Part shown: positions 48,444 through 57,100 of the stretch, in pieces
Position numbering within the stretch: position 1 is the first letter of the stretch
Layout of the letters: each line of letters opens with the position of its first letter
Source of the DNA: Ruegeria sp. EL01
Lineage (GTDB): Bacteria > Pseudomonadota > Alphaproteobacteria > Rhodobacterales > Rhodobacteraceae
Assembly: GCF_900313035.1 (NCBI RefSeq)
Contig: NZ_OMPS01000018.1
Location: 1-64,000 of the forward strand
DNA: 64,000 nucleotides
Direction of reading: 5' to 3'
Made by a program: the position numbers and the translations under genes
Notes under the pieces: model-generated
The model's database searches: none
What the model was told of the DNA's origin: nothing
What the model saw: the letters and a program-made list of their open reading frames with translations, nothing else

Positions 48444-48471
48444 GTGGGCAGCAAGTGCTGTCCACTTTTTT
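48444..48471 (+). terminator. Intrinsic terminator after the DUF1508 gene
   Basis: GTGGGCAG (48444-48451) pairs with CTGTCCAC (48458-48465), including one G-T pair, followed by six T (48466-48471). The T tract touches the argG stop codon on the opposite strand. Confidence 0.82.
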
Positions 48472-49693
48472 AGCCCAGACGCTTGTCCCGCGCAGCCAAC
48501 AGTTTCAGGCGCAGGGCATTCAGCTGGATAAAGCCCGCCGCGTCTTTCTGATCATATGCGCCGGCATCGTCTTCAAAGGTCACGTGCTCTTCCGAATACA
48601 GCGAGTGATCCGACCAGCGGCCCACAGTCGAGGCCAGACCTTTGTACAGTTTCACGCGGACGGTGCCGGTGACGTGTTCCTGCGATTTGTCGATGGCGGC
48701 TTGCAGCATCTCGCGCTCGGGCGAGTACCAGAAACCGTTATAGATGATTTCGGCATATTGCGGCATCAGTTGGTCTTTCAGATGCATCGCGCCACGATCC
48801 ATGGTGATCGACTCGATGCCGCGATGCGCCTCAAGCAGCACCGTACCGCCGGGCGTTTCGTAGATGCCGCGCGACTTCATGCCCACGAACCGCCCCTCGA
48901 CCAGATCGAGACGGCCAATGCCGTGTTTGCCGCCATATTCATTCAGCTTGGTCAAGATGGTGGCCGGGCTCATCGCTTCGCCATTGATGCTGACCGCGTC
49001 GCCTTTTTCAAAGCCGATCTCGATGAATTCCGGCTGATCCGGTGCGTCCTCGGGGTGGACGGTGCGCTGATAGACATAATCGGGTGCCATATCGGCCGGG
49101 TCTTCCAAAACCTTGCCCTCGGACGAGGTGTGCAACAGGTTGGCATCGACCGAGAAGGGCGCTTCGCCGCGCTTGTCCTTGGCAATCGGGATCTGGTTGG
49201 CTTCGGCGAACTCCAGCAGACGGGTTCGGCTGGTCAGATCCCATTCGCGCCACGGCGCAATCACTTTGATGTCGGGGTTCAGCGCATAAGCGGCCAATTC
49301 AAAGCGGACCTGATCGTTGCCCTTGCCAGTCGCGCCATGGGCGACGGCGTCCGCGCCGGTGGCTCTGGCAATCTCAACCAGACGTTTCGAGATCAGCGGA
49401 CGCGCGATCGAGGTGCCCAGCAGGTACAGACCCTCATACTGGGCGTTGGCGCGGAACATGGGGAAGACGAAGTCGCGGACAAACTCTTCGCGGATGTCCT
49501 CAATATAGATGTTCTCGGGCTTGATCCCCAGCAGTTCGGCCTTCTTGCGGGCGGAATCCAGCTCTTCTCCCTGACCCAGATCGGCGGTGAAGGTCACAAC
49601 CTCACAGCCATACTCGGTCTGCAGCCATTTCAGAATGATCGAAGTATCAAGGCCACCGGAATAGGCCAGAACAACTTTCTTGGGCGCGGACAT
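48470..49693 (-). CDS. argG: Argininosuccinate synthase
   Basis: The 407-residue enzyme has the ATP pyrophosphatase P-loop SGGLDTS (12-18), [13 protein letters not shown] and [17 protein letters not shown]. It joins citrulline and aspartate in arginine synthesis. ATG start at 49693. A 419-codon frame runs antisense through it, but that is a by-product of codon bias. Confidence 0.97.
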   Translation of the reverse strand: MSAPKKVVLAYSGGLDTSIILKWLQTEYGCEVVTFTADLGQGEELDSARKKAELLGIKPENIYIEDIREEFVRDFVFPMFRANAQYEGLYLLGTSIARPLISKRLVEIARATGADAVAHGATGKGNDQVRFELAAYALNPDIKVIAPWREWDLTSRTRLLEFAEANQIPIAKDKRGEAPFSVDANLLHTSSEGKVLEDPADMAPDYVYQRTVHPEDAPDQPEFIEIGFEKGDAVSINGEAMSPATILTKLNEYGGKHGIGRLDLVEGRFVGMKSRGIYETPGGTVLLEAHRGIESITMDRGAMHLKDQLMPQYAEIIYNGFWYSPEREMLQAAIDKSQEHVTGTVRVKLYKGLASTVGRWSDHSLYSEEHVTFEDDAGAYDQKDAAGFIQLNALRLKLLAARDKRLG

Positions 49694-49835
49694 CTGACTT
49701 CCCCTTATTCGTAAGACGACTGGCCCCTAACTGGTTTTGAACGTGGGGGCAAGTTATCAGCGTTGACCCCGCCCGGGAATTAGGGTGAAACGGGCAGAAC
49801 AAGAACAAGGATTGGTTGAGAGGGCAGGTTTCAGG

Positions 49836-50603
49836 ATGTTGGGTTGGAAGATTTTTGCGCATTCGGTGCGGATGGTGTTCGGGAACCTCAAGCAGGCACT
49901 GCAGATAACGGTTGGTCCGGCGCTCATTGCATCAGCGCTCATAGTCGGCTTGTTTATCACGCTGGGCATTCCGTTGGGCGCGTTTGACGGCTCTTCAAGT
50001 GCTTCATCAGAAGGGTTCCCGACCGTCGCGTTTCTCGTGTTTCTCTTTGTGGTAATGATCGTGATGATCGTGGTGGCGTTTTGGGTGGCGGTGTCTTGGC
50101 ATAGGTTCATTTTGCTTGAGGAGTATCCAAGCGGGATCGTTCCTACCTTCAGATTTGACCGAATTCTCGCCTATCTGGGTCGCGCGATGCTGTTGGGTCT
50201 TGTCCTGCTTGCCGGATATGTGCCCCTGGCCGTGATTATGATGGGTTTAGCGCAGAGTCTTGGTGCTGCGTTGATCCTTATCGTTATCCCCTACGTCGTA
50301 TTCCTGATGATCTGTTTCTACCGTCTGGCCATCATCCTGCCATCGGCCGCTATCGGAAACCCGATCACGCTGAGCGAGGCATGGAACAACACCGCCGGTA
50401 CAGCAGGCGTTATCATTGTTCTGGTTATCTCGGTTGTGGTTTTTCAATTCGCAGTGCAATTGGTTGTTACCCTGCTGACCTTTATTCCGGTTCTGGGCGC
50501 CTTTTTGTCGCTGTTTTTTGGAGTGCTCGTTCTGCCGCTGATCAACGTCAGCATCCTGACCACTATGTACGGGGTGTTCGTCGAAAAACGCGAGCTGACC
50601 TGA
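49836..50603 (+). CDS. Polytopic membrane protein of unknown function
   Basis: This 255-residue protein has about six hydrophobic segments (roughly 25-50, 62-88, 115-140, 143-170, 185-215, 215-245 of the product). It contains the motif EAWNNTAGTAGVIIVLV, which resembles DUF-type glycerophosphoryl-diester-associated membrane domains, but I cannot assign a family firmly. The start at ATG 49836 (MLGWKIFAHSVRM) is preferred; the frame is open from GTG 49785. It stands between divergent argG and ilvA. Confidence 0.7.
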   Translation: MLGWKIFAHSVRMVFGNLKQALQITVGPALIASALIVGLFITLGIPLGAFDGSSSASSEGFPTVAFLVFLFVVMIVMIVVAFWVAVSWHRFILLEEYPSGIVPTFRFDRILAYLGRAMLLGLVLLAGYVPLAVIMMGLAQSLGAALILIVIPYVVFLMICFYRLAIILPSAAIGNPITLSEAWNNTAGTAGVIIVLVISVVVFQFAVQLVVTLLTFIPVLGAFLSLFFGVLVLPLINVSILTTMYGVFVEKRELT

Positions 50604-50661
50604 TCCTCGTACACATATGTATTCCTTGCCCTTTCAGCTGGGATACGACAGTGAGACCGAC

Positions 50662-51888
50662 ATGACCGATTTCATGACCCGCGCCCGCGCCGCTGAACAG
50701 GCGATGCGTTCTGTTTTTCCTGCAACCCCAATGCAGCGGAATGTCCATCTGTCTGAACGCTACGGCGCTGATATCTGGCTGAAACGCGAGGATCTGAGCC
50801 CGGTGCGGTCGTATAAAATCCGCGGCGCCTTCAACGCTATGCGCAAGCAACCGGGGCAGGATCTGTTCGTTTGCGCCAGCGCGGGCAATCACGCCCAAGG
50901 TGTCGCGTTCATGTGCAAGCACATGAACGTTCGGGGTGTAATCTTCATGCCTGTTACGACACCACAGCAGAAAATTCAAAAGACACGCATCTTTGGCGGT
51001 GACAACATCGAGATCCACCTGACCGGTGACTATTTCGATGACACGCTTGCAGCTGCTCAGACATGGTGCGCCGAACAGGGTGGGCATTTTCTGTCCCCGT
51101 TCGATGATGCGGACGTGATCGAAGGGCAGGCCTCGCTGGCTGTTGAAATTGAGGCGCAGCTGGGTGCGGTTCCAGATCATATCGTATTGCCGGTCGGAGG
51201 AGGGGGCATGTCCTCGGGTGTGGCGACATGGTTTGGTGATCGCAGCCATTGCCTGTTCGTGGAACCTGCAGGCGGCGCGTGTTTGCGCGCGGCCCTGGCC
51301 GCGGGGCATCCTGTCGCACTAGACCATGTCGACACATTTGTTGATGGTGCTGCAGTGGGTCGGATCGGCGAAAAGCCTTTTGAGTTGCTGCGCAATTGCC
51401 ACTTGTCAGATGTGCTGACCCTGTCCGAGGATCGTATCTGTACCACCATGATCGAAATGCTGAACGTCGAAGGCATTGTGCTGGAACCTGCAGGCGCGTT
51501 GGCGGTCGAGGCGGTCGGCGATATTCAAAGCTTTGTGCGCGGCAAAACCGTGGTCTGCGTGACCTCGGGCGGCAATTTTGATTTCGAACGGCTGCCCGAA
51601 GTGAAAGAGCGCGCGCAGCGCTATTCGGGCGTTAAGAAATACTTCATTCTGCGCTTGCCGCAGCGCCCCGGCGCTTTGAAAGAGTTTCTGGGCATTCTGG
51701 GCCCCGAAGATGACATCGCCCGGTTCGAGTACATGAAGAAGTCAGCACGCAACTTCGGGTCGGTCCTGATCGGGATCGAAACCCGCAAGCCCGAAAACTT
51801 CATGCGCCTGTTTGCTCATCTGGATGATGCAGGCTTTACCTATACTGACATCACCGAGGATGAGACACTGGCGCAGTTCGTGATCTGA
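50662..51888 (+). CDS. ilvA: Threonine ammonia-lyase (threonine dehydratase)
   Basis: From ATG 50662 the product is 408 residues. The PLP lysine is K52 in SYKIRGAF, the phosphate-binding loop is GGGGMSSG (about 180-187), and SAGNHAQGVA is present. The C-terminal regulatory part (about 330-408; FILRLPQRPGALKEFL) is a single ACT-like domain. It makes 2-oxobutanoate for isoleucine synthesis. The frame opens at 50617; that would add 15 residues. Confidence 0.94.
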   Translation: MTDFMTRARAAEQAMRSVFPATPMQRNVHLSERYGADIWLKREDLSPVRSYKIRGAFNAMRKQPGQDLFVCASAGNHAQGVAFMCKHMNVRGVIFMPVTTPQQKIQKTRIFGGDNIEIHLTGDYFDDTLAAAQTWCAEQGGHFLSPFDDADVIEGQASLAVEIEAQLGAVPDHIVLPVGGGGMSSGVATWFGDRSHCLFVEPAGGACLRAALAAGHPVALDHVDTFVDGAAVGRIGEKPFELLRNCHLSDVLTLSEDRICTTMIEMLNVEGIVLEPAGALAVEAVGDIQSFVRGKTVVCVTSGGNFDFERLPEVKERAQRYSGVKKYFILRLPQRPGALKEFLGILGPEDDIARFEYMKKSARNFGSVLIGIETRKPENFMRLFAHLDDAGFTYTDITEDETLAQFVI

Positions 51889-51890
51889 GG

Positions 51891-52226
51891 TCAGGTCAGG
51901 TTTGCGGCAAGATCAGCCTCAAACACTGTTTTCGACGCGTCATATGCGGCCAGAATTGCGGGCAGATCTACATCCATGCCTTTACCTGCGGCTGCGTTGC
52001 GTTCTCCATCCTGACATAGCTTCGAGAACTGGTCGAACCCAAGGCTCAGCGCGCTGCCTTTGAGGAAATGCAGGTTTTGTTCTAACTCGCGCCGCTCGGT
52101 ATCCGAGTGCAGGCGCGCGATCACTTCCTGAACTTCATCCAGAAAAATCTCGACCACCTCGTCAAACTCATCCGCGCCAACCTCATCCCGCAATTGTCTG
52201 ATTCTGGGCCAGTGGATCACGGCCAT
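51891..52226 (-). CDS. Hpt domain phosphotransfer protein
   Basis: From ATG 52226 the protein is 111 residues, essentially one Hpt four-helix domain. The phosphorylatable histidine is H53 in NLHFLKGSALSLGF. No kinase domain is fused. It ends 3 bases from the convergent ilvA end and faces away from the receiver-PP2C gene, with 126 bases between their starts, which suggests a shared phosphorelay. The ribosome site for this ATG is poor; a TTG at 52262 would add 12 residues. Confidence 0.85.
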   Translation of the reverse strand: MAVIHWPRIRQLRDEVGADEFDEVVEIFLDEVQEVIARLHSDTERRELEQNLHFLKGSALSLGFDQFSKLCQDGERNAAAGKGMDVDLPAILAAYDASKTVFEADLAANLT

Positions 52227-52352
52227 TCTCCCGCATCGGATCGCGAACACCCTTTGGTACAACGCGCCCGGTAAATAGCCGGTTAAGGCCGGTGAAGTTC
52301 GCTGGGCCGTAGGTTTTCACCTGATGTTAAACCCCACAGGATTAGGCTCGCC

Positions 52353-53660
52353 GTGTTCGCAAAGATGACACAGCGTAGGGGTTGTTGGGTGCAAGGGGCG
52401 AGTCTCGAGCAGGCCAATTCAGATTTGGACTTCGGCGCAATCCGTAAGGTGCTGGTCGTCGATGACAGCCGCCTTCAGCGTCGTATTTTGGTCGCGTCCC
52501 TTAAGAAATGGGGATTTGAGGTGATCGAGGCGGACAGCGGCGACGCTGCGCTTGATCTGTGTTCCGATGATCCGCCCGATCTTGTTGTTAGTGATTGGGT
52601 GATGCCAGGGATGAGCGGGCTGGAATTTTGCCGGTCGTTTCGCGCTTTGGACACCAGACAATACAGCTATTTCATCCTCCTGACATCAAAAAGCGAAAAG
52701 CAAGAGGTCGCGCGCGGGCTGGATGCGGGTGCGGATGACTTTCTGATCAAACCGCTTGAAGCGGATGAACTGCGCGCGCGGATTGCAGCCGGGGCCCGCA
52801 TTCTGGATATGCAGCGCGAGCTTTCTGAAAAGAACCGGATCATCGAAACCGCGCTTGATGAACTTAAGCTGGCCCATGACGCGATCGATAAAGACCTGAT
52901 GCAGGCGCGAAAGATCCAAGAGTCACTGGTACCCGAACTGACGCAGCGGTTCGGGAAATCACAGGTCAGCCTGCTGCTGAAACCCTGCGGTCATATTGGT
53001 GGCGATTTGGTGGGCATGTTCTCACCAGGTGAAAACCGGTTGGGATTCTACAGTATAGATGTGTCTGGTCACGGGATCACTTCGGCGATGATGACGGCGC
53101 GGTTGGGCGGGTACCTTTCCAGTCACCATTTCGATCAGAACGTTGCGATGGAGAAGCGGTTCAACAAATTCTTTGCGCTCTTGCCGCCCGAGGATGTTGC
53201 TGAAACGCTCAATTCGCGGCTGATGGCCGATGAAGGGATCGAAGAGTATTTTACGATGGTTTACGCCATTGTTGACCTGCGCAACGGGCATCTGAAAATG
53301 GTGCAAGCCGGGCACCCCCATCCTTTGCTAGTGCGTCAAGATGGCAGCACCGAATTTCTGGGCGATGGCGGGCTGCCCATCGGGCTTTTGCCGGATGTCT
53401 CTTTTCATCAGGTACAAACGCAGCTGCGTCCAGGGGACAAGCTTTTGCTGTATTCAGATGGCTTTACGGAATGCCCCCTCTCGGGCGGAGGAATGTTGGA
53501 CGAAGAGGGGCTGCGCGAAATGGCTTTGGAATGCGCATCGGGGCCGGGCGGGCCTGAGTTCCTGGATGACATGTTCTGGCGATTGACGCAGATGATGTCC
53601 CCAGATGATGGCATGGGCGATGATGTGTCGGCCGTATTGTTCGAATACAACGGGCCCTAA
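52353..53660 (+). CDS. Response regulator with PP2C/SpoIIE-type phosphatase output
   Basis: The 435-residue protein has a receiver domain (about 31-150) with D37/D38, phosphoacceptor D81 (VVSDWVMPGMSG) and K133. A short coiled-coil linker (about 152-185) leads to a PP2C/RsbU-type serine phosphatase (about 195-432) with GGDLVG, DVSGHG and GDDVSAVL metal-binding motifs. Such proteins dephosphorylate anti-sigma antagonists in partner-switching systems; RbaY of Rhodobacter capsulatus, which affects gene transfer agent release, has this layout. No antagonist or anti-sigma gene is adjacent. GTG start 52353 is uncertain (ATG 52365 is possible). Confidence 0.88.
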   Translation: MFAKMTQRRGCWVQGASLEQANSDLDFGAIRKVLVVDDSRLQRRILVASLKKWGFEVIEADSGDAALDLCSDDPPDLVVSDWVMPGMSGLEFCRSFRALDTRQYSYFILLTSKSEKQEVARGLDAGADDFLIKPLEADELRARIAAGARILDMQRELSEKNRIIETALDELKLAHDAIDKDLMQARKIQESLVPELTQRFGKSQVSLLLKPCGHIGGDLVGMFSPGENRLGFYSIDVSGHGITSAMMTARLGGYLSSHHFDQNVAMEKRFNKFFALLPPEDVAETLNSRLMADEGIEEYFTMVYAIVDLRNGHLKMVQAGHPHPLLVRQDGSTEFLGDGGLPIGLLPDVSFHQVQTQLRPGDKLLLYSDGFTECPLSGGGMLDEEGLREMALECASGPGGPEFLDDMFWRLTQMMSPDDGMGDDVSAVLFEYNGP

Positions 53661-54100
53661 AGCCGCATTAGGTGAAGGCCGGCGAAATGGCGGTCACCGT
53701 CATTGCCCAACAGCTCGACCGCGTCGGCGCTATGCATCCAAAGCGCCTCATGAAAGGCTTCGGTCGGCGGACCCATGCAGCGTACTGGGCTGGCGCGATA
53801 GATCAGGCAGACCTTCTCGGCCCATAGGTCATATTCAGGCATATAGGTAAAGCGGCGAAATGCGCCGACACGGCGGGGGGCAGCAATCGACCACCCGGTT
53901 TCCTCGAAAACTTCGCGATGCAGGGCCGCGACAGGCGATTCGCCCGGGTCAATGCCACCGCCGGGCAATTGCAGATCCGGGCCTGGTTCGGTCTGACATG
54001 TCAGCAAAAGATGCCGTCCGCGCGGCAGCAAAGCGTAAACTCCGACCCTTCGTGTGTATGTCCGCCCCGGCTCTGGGGTTTCACCGAACCGCCTGATCAT
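53657..54100 (-). CDS. Nudix hydrolase
   Basis: From ATG 54100, with AAGGGG upstream, the protein is 147 residues. The Nudix box runs GGGIDPGESPVAALHREVFEETGW, quoted in parts as GGGIDPGE then REVFEETGW, with the catalytic glutamates. The substrate is not known. The frame remains open to 54178, overlapping the hslO start, but the divergent layout favours 54100. Its stop overlaps the convergent phosphatase gene by 4 bases. Confidence 0.88.
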   Translation of the reverse strand: MIRRFGETPEPGRTYTRRVGVYALLPRGRHLLLTCQTEPGPDLQLPGGGIDPGESPVAALHREVFEETGWSIAAPRRVGAFRRFTYMPEYDLWAEKVCLIYRASPVRCMGPPTEAFHEALWMHSADAVELLGNDGDRHFAGLHLMRL

Positions 54101-54176
54101 GTATGGCCCCTTAAAACCAAATCTGTTCGACCTATATGGTTGCGGTATGCCAACCCGTGGCGTGTAAGGAAACCCC

Positions 54177-55163
54177 ATGTCTCTTGGAACGAAAATCGCG
54201 TGGGACGATACCGTCCTGCCCTTTCAACTTGATGTATCGGATATGCGTGGCCGCGTGGCCCGGCTGGACGGTGTGCTCGACGGCATTCTCAAACAGCACG
54301 ACTATCCAGAGAAAGTCGAGGCTTTGGTGGCCGAGATGGCCCTGCTGACCGCATTGATCGGTCAGACAGTATCTTTGCGCTGGAAGCTGTCACTGCAGGT
54401 GCAGTCCAAGGGCGCCGTGCGCATGATCGCAACCGATTACTATGCCCCTCAGGCTGATGGTGAGCCTGCCCGCGTCCGCGCCTACGCCAGCTTCGATCGC
54501 GACCGCCTTACGGACAGCGCGCCGTTCGACCAAGTCGGCGAGGGGTATTTCGCCATCATGATTGACCAGGGCGAAGGCACGCAGCCGTATCAGGGGATCA
54601 CCCCTTTGGCCGGTGGGTCGCTGAGCGCCTGTGCCGAGGCATACTTTGCGCAATCCGAACAATTGCCAACCCGGTTCTCATTGAGTTTCGGCAAATCCAC
54701 CGAGCCCGGTGTCGGAGAGCATTGGCGCGCCGGCGGGATCATGTTGCAGCATATGCCAAAGGCCTCGCCTTTTGTGGCGTCAAACGAGGGAGAGGGCGAA
54801 ATCCTGTCTGCCGAAGACCTCGTTGATGGTGCAGAAGGCGAAAACTGGGGCCGGGTCAACATTCTGCTGAATACGGTCGAGGATCTGGAGCTGATCGGGC
54901 CGTCGATTGCGCCGACCGACCTGCTTGTGCGCTTGTTTCACGAGGAACAGCCGCGAGTCTATGATGCGCAATCGGTGCAGTTTGGCTGCACCTGTTCCGA
55001 AGATCGGGTGCGCCAGAGCCTGTCGATCTATTCGGCCAAGGACATCGAAAAGATGACCACACCCGAAGGCCAAGTCACCGCCGACTGCCAGTTCTGCGGA
55101 TCGCATTACGTGCTGGACCCGACGACCGTCGGGTTTGATGCCGAAGACTCCGAAGGTGCATGA
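54177..55163 (+). CDS. hslO: Redox-regulated chaperone Hsp33 (HslO)
   Basis: The 328-residue protein carries the HSP33 domain and the C-terminal zinc/disulfide switch with CTC (about 277-279) and CQFC (about 307-310) cysteines. Oxidation releases zinc and activates the holdase under oxidative stress. The acidic C-terminal tail is a little long. ATG start at 54177. The Nudix gene diverges 76 bases upstream; the CoA-pyrophosphatase-type Nudix gene overlaps its 3' end. Confidence 0.95.
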   Translation: MSLGTKIAWDDTVLPFQLDVSDMRGRVARLDGVLDGILKQHDYPEKVEALVAEMALLTALIGQTVSLRWKLSLQVQSKGAVRMIATDYYAPQADGEPARVRAYASFDRDRLTDSAPFDQVGEGYFAIMIDQGEGTQPYQGITPLAGGSLSACAEAYFAQSEQLPTRFSLSFGKSTEPGVGEHWRAGGIMLQHMPKASPFVASNEGEGEILSAEDLVDGAEGENWGRVNILLNTVEDLELIGPSIAPTDLLVRLFHEEQPRVYDAQSVQFGCTCSEDRVRQSLSIYSAKDIEKMTTPEGQVTADCQFCGSHYVLDPTTVGFDAEDSEGA

Positions 55164-55752
55164 CCCTTCTGAACAGATCCGGGCGGCCCTGCGCCGCCCC
55201 GGTCACGGTTCCAGCGATTTTGACCTGAACCCGGAAACCGTTCTTCCGCCCGGGCGCAAGCTGCGACCGGCGGGTGTGCTGGTGCCAATTTCCGTCATAG
55301 ATGATGTGCCGCGTCTGATCCTGACCAAACGGTCCTCGGCCCTGAAACATCATCCCGGTCAAATCGCCTTTCCCGGCGGCAAGCAGGATGAGGGCGATGT
55401 TGATGTCACGGCAGCAGCATTGCGGGAAGCCCGGGAAGAGATTGGCCTGCCGACCGAACTGCCTGAGGTGTTGGGGTTCTTGCCGACACACGAAACAGTT
55501 ACGTCCTTTTCCGTAACGCCAGTGGTGGCCATTCTGCGCCAATCCTTCCAGACCGTGCTCGAGACCGGAGAGGTGGACGAGGTATTCTCGGTGCCGCTTG
55601 CACATATTTTGGACCCGTCCAATTATGTGGTCGAGTCGCGCAGATGGCGTGGTCAGCGGCGAAAATACTTCACAGTGCCATTCGGCCCCTATTACATCTG
55701 GGGTGCAACGGCTCGCATATTGCGGGGATTGGCGGCACGGGTGGGTGAATGA
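55138..55752 (+). CDS. Nudix hydrolase, CoA pyrophosphatase type (NudL-like)
   Basis: This 204-residue protein has the UPF0035 motif LTKRSSALKHHPGQIAFPGGK and the Nudix box with REAREEIGL. These together mark the NudL branch, which cleaves coenzyme A and derivatives to 3',5'-ADP and phosphopantetheine. It overlaps the hslO end by 26 bases if ATG 55138 is used; GTG 55156 is another possible start. Its stop overlaps the next gene (ATGA). Confidence 0.9.
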   Translation: MPKTPKVHDPSEQIRAALRRPGHGSSDFDLNPETVLPPGRKLRPAGVLVPISVIDDVPRLILTKRSSALKHHPGQIAFPGGKQDEGDVDVTAAALREAREEIGLPTELPEVLGFLPTHETVTSFSVTPVVAILRQSFQTVLETGEVDEVFSVPLAHILDPSNYVVESRRWRGQRRKYFTVPFGPYYIWGATARILRGLAARVGE

Positions 55753-56903
55753 ATCAGATTGATGAGCCTTGGGTCTCGGAGCAGTCGACCCAAAAGGTGT
55801 GCGCCGCCCTGACTGCAGCGGGCGCGCAGGCCCTGTTTGTCGGTGGGTGCGTGCGCAATGCGCTGTTGGGTGTTCCGGTCTCGGATATCGATATTGCCAC
55901 GGATGCGCTGCCGGATCAGGTGGTTACGTTGGCAAAAGACGCAGGTTTGAAGGCGATTCCAACGGGAATTGAACATGGCACAGTCACGATTGTCAGCCAC
56001 GGTATCCCGCACGAAATCACCACCTTCCGTCGCGACGTGGAGACTGATGGCCGTCGCGCTGTGGTGGCCTTTTCTGACAAGGTCGAAGAAGACGCGGCGC
56101 GTCGTGATTTCACAATGAACGCGATCTATGCGCAGCCCGATGGGACCATTCTGGACCCATTAAACGGCTTACCGGATCTCGAAAAGCGCCATGTGCGGTT
56201 CATAGGCACCGCCGCACACCGTATTTGCGAAGACTATCTGCGGTCGTTGCGTTATTTCCGCTTTCACGCCTGGTACGGCGACCAAGATGCCGGGTTTGAC
56301 CCTGATGCCCTGGCCGCAATTTCCGAAAACCTGGACGGGTTGGCGTTGCTGTCACGCGAACGCGTTGGGGCAGAGCTGTTGAAACTTTTGGCCGCACCCG
56401 ATCCCGCACCTTCTGTTGCCGCAATGCGCACCACCGGGGTTTTGGCGCAGTTATTGCCCGGCGCAGATGATCGGGCCTTGGGCCCCTTGATCCATCTTGA
56501 ACAAGCGTCCTCGACCGAACCAGATCCTGTGCGTCGGCTGGCTGCGATGGTGGCGCCCGAGGATGCAGCAACGCTGCGCCTAAGCCGGTCGCAATTGCAG
56601 CGCCTTGCCCGTATGCGGGATGAGGCGCAGGCATCCACAAGTGTCGCGGAACTGGGGTACCGCTATGGCGATGAGGGTGGTTTGCACGAAACCTTGTTGC
56701 GCTGCGCGTTCTTTGAACAACCCTGGACCGAAGACCTGAGGCAGGCCTTGCACTCAGGCGCATCAGCCCGTTTTCCGGTCAAAGCCAAAGATCTGATTCC
56801 GGAATTCTCCGGTCCGGCGCTGGGCAAGAAACTGGCCGAGCTGGAAGCGCGTTGGATTGCATCGGGATTTACCCTGACCCGCAAAGATTTGCTGGACCGT
56901 TAG
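55749..56903 (+). CDS. CCA-adding enzyme / poly(A) polymerase family nucleotidyltransferase
   Basis: This 384-residue protein begins with the class II nucleotidyltransferase head: VGGCVRNALLG and DIDIATD with the metal-binding aspartates, then RRDFTMNAIYAQ and the ERVGAELLKL neck. This is the layout of tRNA CCA-adding enzymes in Alphaproteobacteria. It overlaps the Nudix gene by ATGA. Distinguishing CCA from poly(A) activity would need a phylogeny. Confidence 0.92.
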   Translation: MNQIDEPWVSEQSTQKVCAALTAAGAQALFVGGCVRNALLGVPVSDIDIATDALPDQVVTLAKDAGLKAIPTGIEHGTVTIVSHGIPHEITTFRRDVETDGRRAVVAFSDKVEEDAARRDFTMNAIYAQPDGTILDPLNGLPDLEKRHVRFIGTAAHRICEDYLRSLRYFRFHAWYGDQDAGFDPDALAAISENLDGLALLSRERVGAELLKLLAAPDPAPSVAAMRTTGVLAQLLPGADDRALGPLIHLEQASSTEPDPVRRLAAMVAPEDAATLRLSRSQLQRLARMRDEAQASTSVAELGYRYGDEGGLHETLLRCAFFEQPWTEDLRQALHSGASARFPVKAKDLIPEFSGPALGKKLAELEARWIASGFTLTRKDLLDR

Positions 56904-56926
56904 TGCGAAGTCTCAAAAGGGGATGA

Positions 56927-57021
56927 CAAATCAAATCGAGTGTGGTTACTTGCGCCTGTCACTTGATTTGGAGGGAGGCATGCGAATGTATTACGGGATC
57001 TGGTTCGGCTAAAGCCGGAAC
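56927..57021 (+). promoter_or_regulatory. Possible leader region upstream of the ABC exporter genes
   Basis: CAAATCAA (56927-56934) can pair with TTGATTTG (56963-56970), whose right arm directly adjoins a strong ribosome site GAGGGAGG (56971-56978). A second, weaker hairpin (GTTC-GGC with GCC-G-GAAC, 57003-57021) spans the stop codon of the 10-residue frame between them. The arrangement resembles an attenuator or translational switch, but no regulatory mechanism is shown. Confidence 0.35.
56980..57012 (+). CDS. Possible 10-residue leader peptide
   Basis: ATG 56980 to TAA 57012 encodes MRMYYGIWFG. It directly follows a strong GGAGGGAGG ribosome site with a one-base gap to ATG (or seven bases to the second ATG at 56986). 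Half of the residues are aromatic (Y, Y, W, F) or hydrophobic. It lies 88 bases before the first ABC transporter gene in the same direction. Chance is not excluded. Confidence 0.35.
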   Translation: MRMYYGIWFG

Positions 57022-57100
57022 ACTCGACCCGTAGAGGTGGTGTTCTGGCGCCATCTTTCTTCGCACGTCCTATTTATCTTGCTCAATTGGAGCATCCTCC

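Noticed and set aside
48455-49714. 419-codon open frame antisense to argG
   Set aside because: argG is unmistakable on the other strand with all motifs; the antisense frame is a codon-bias artefact.
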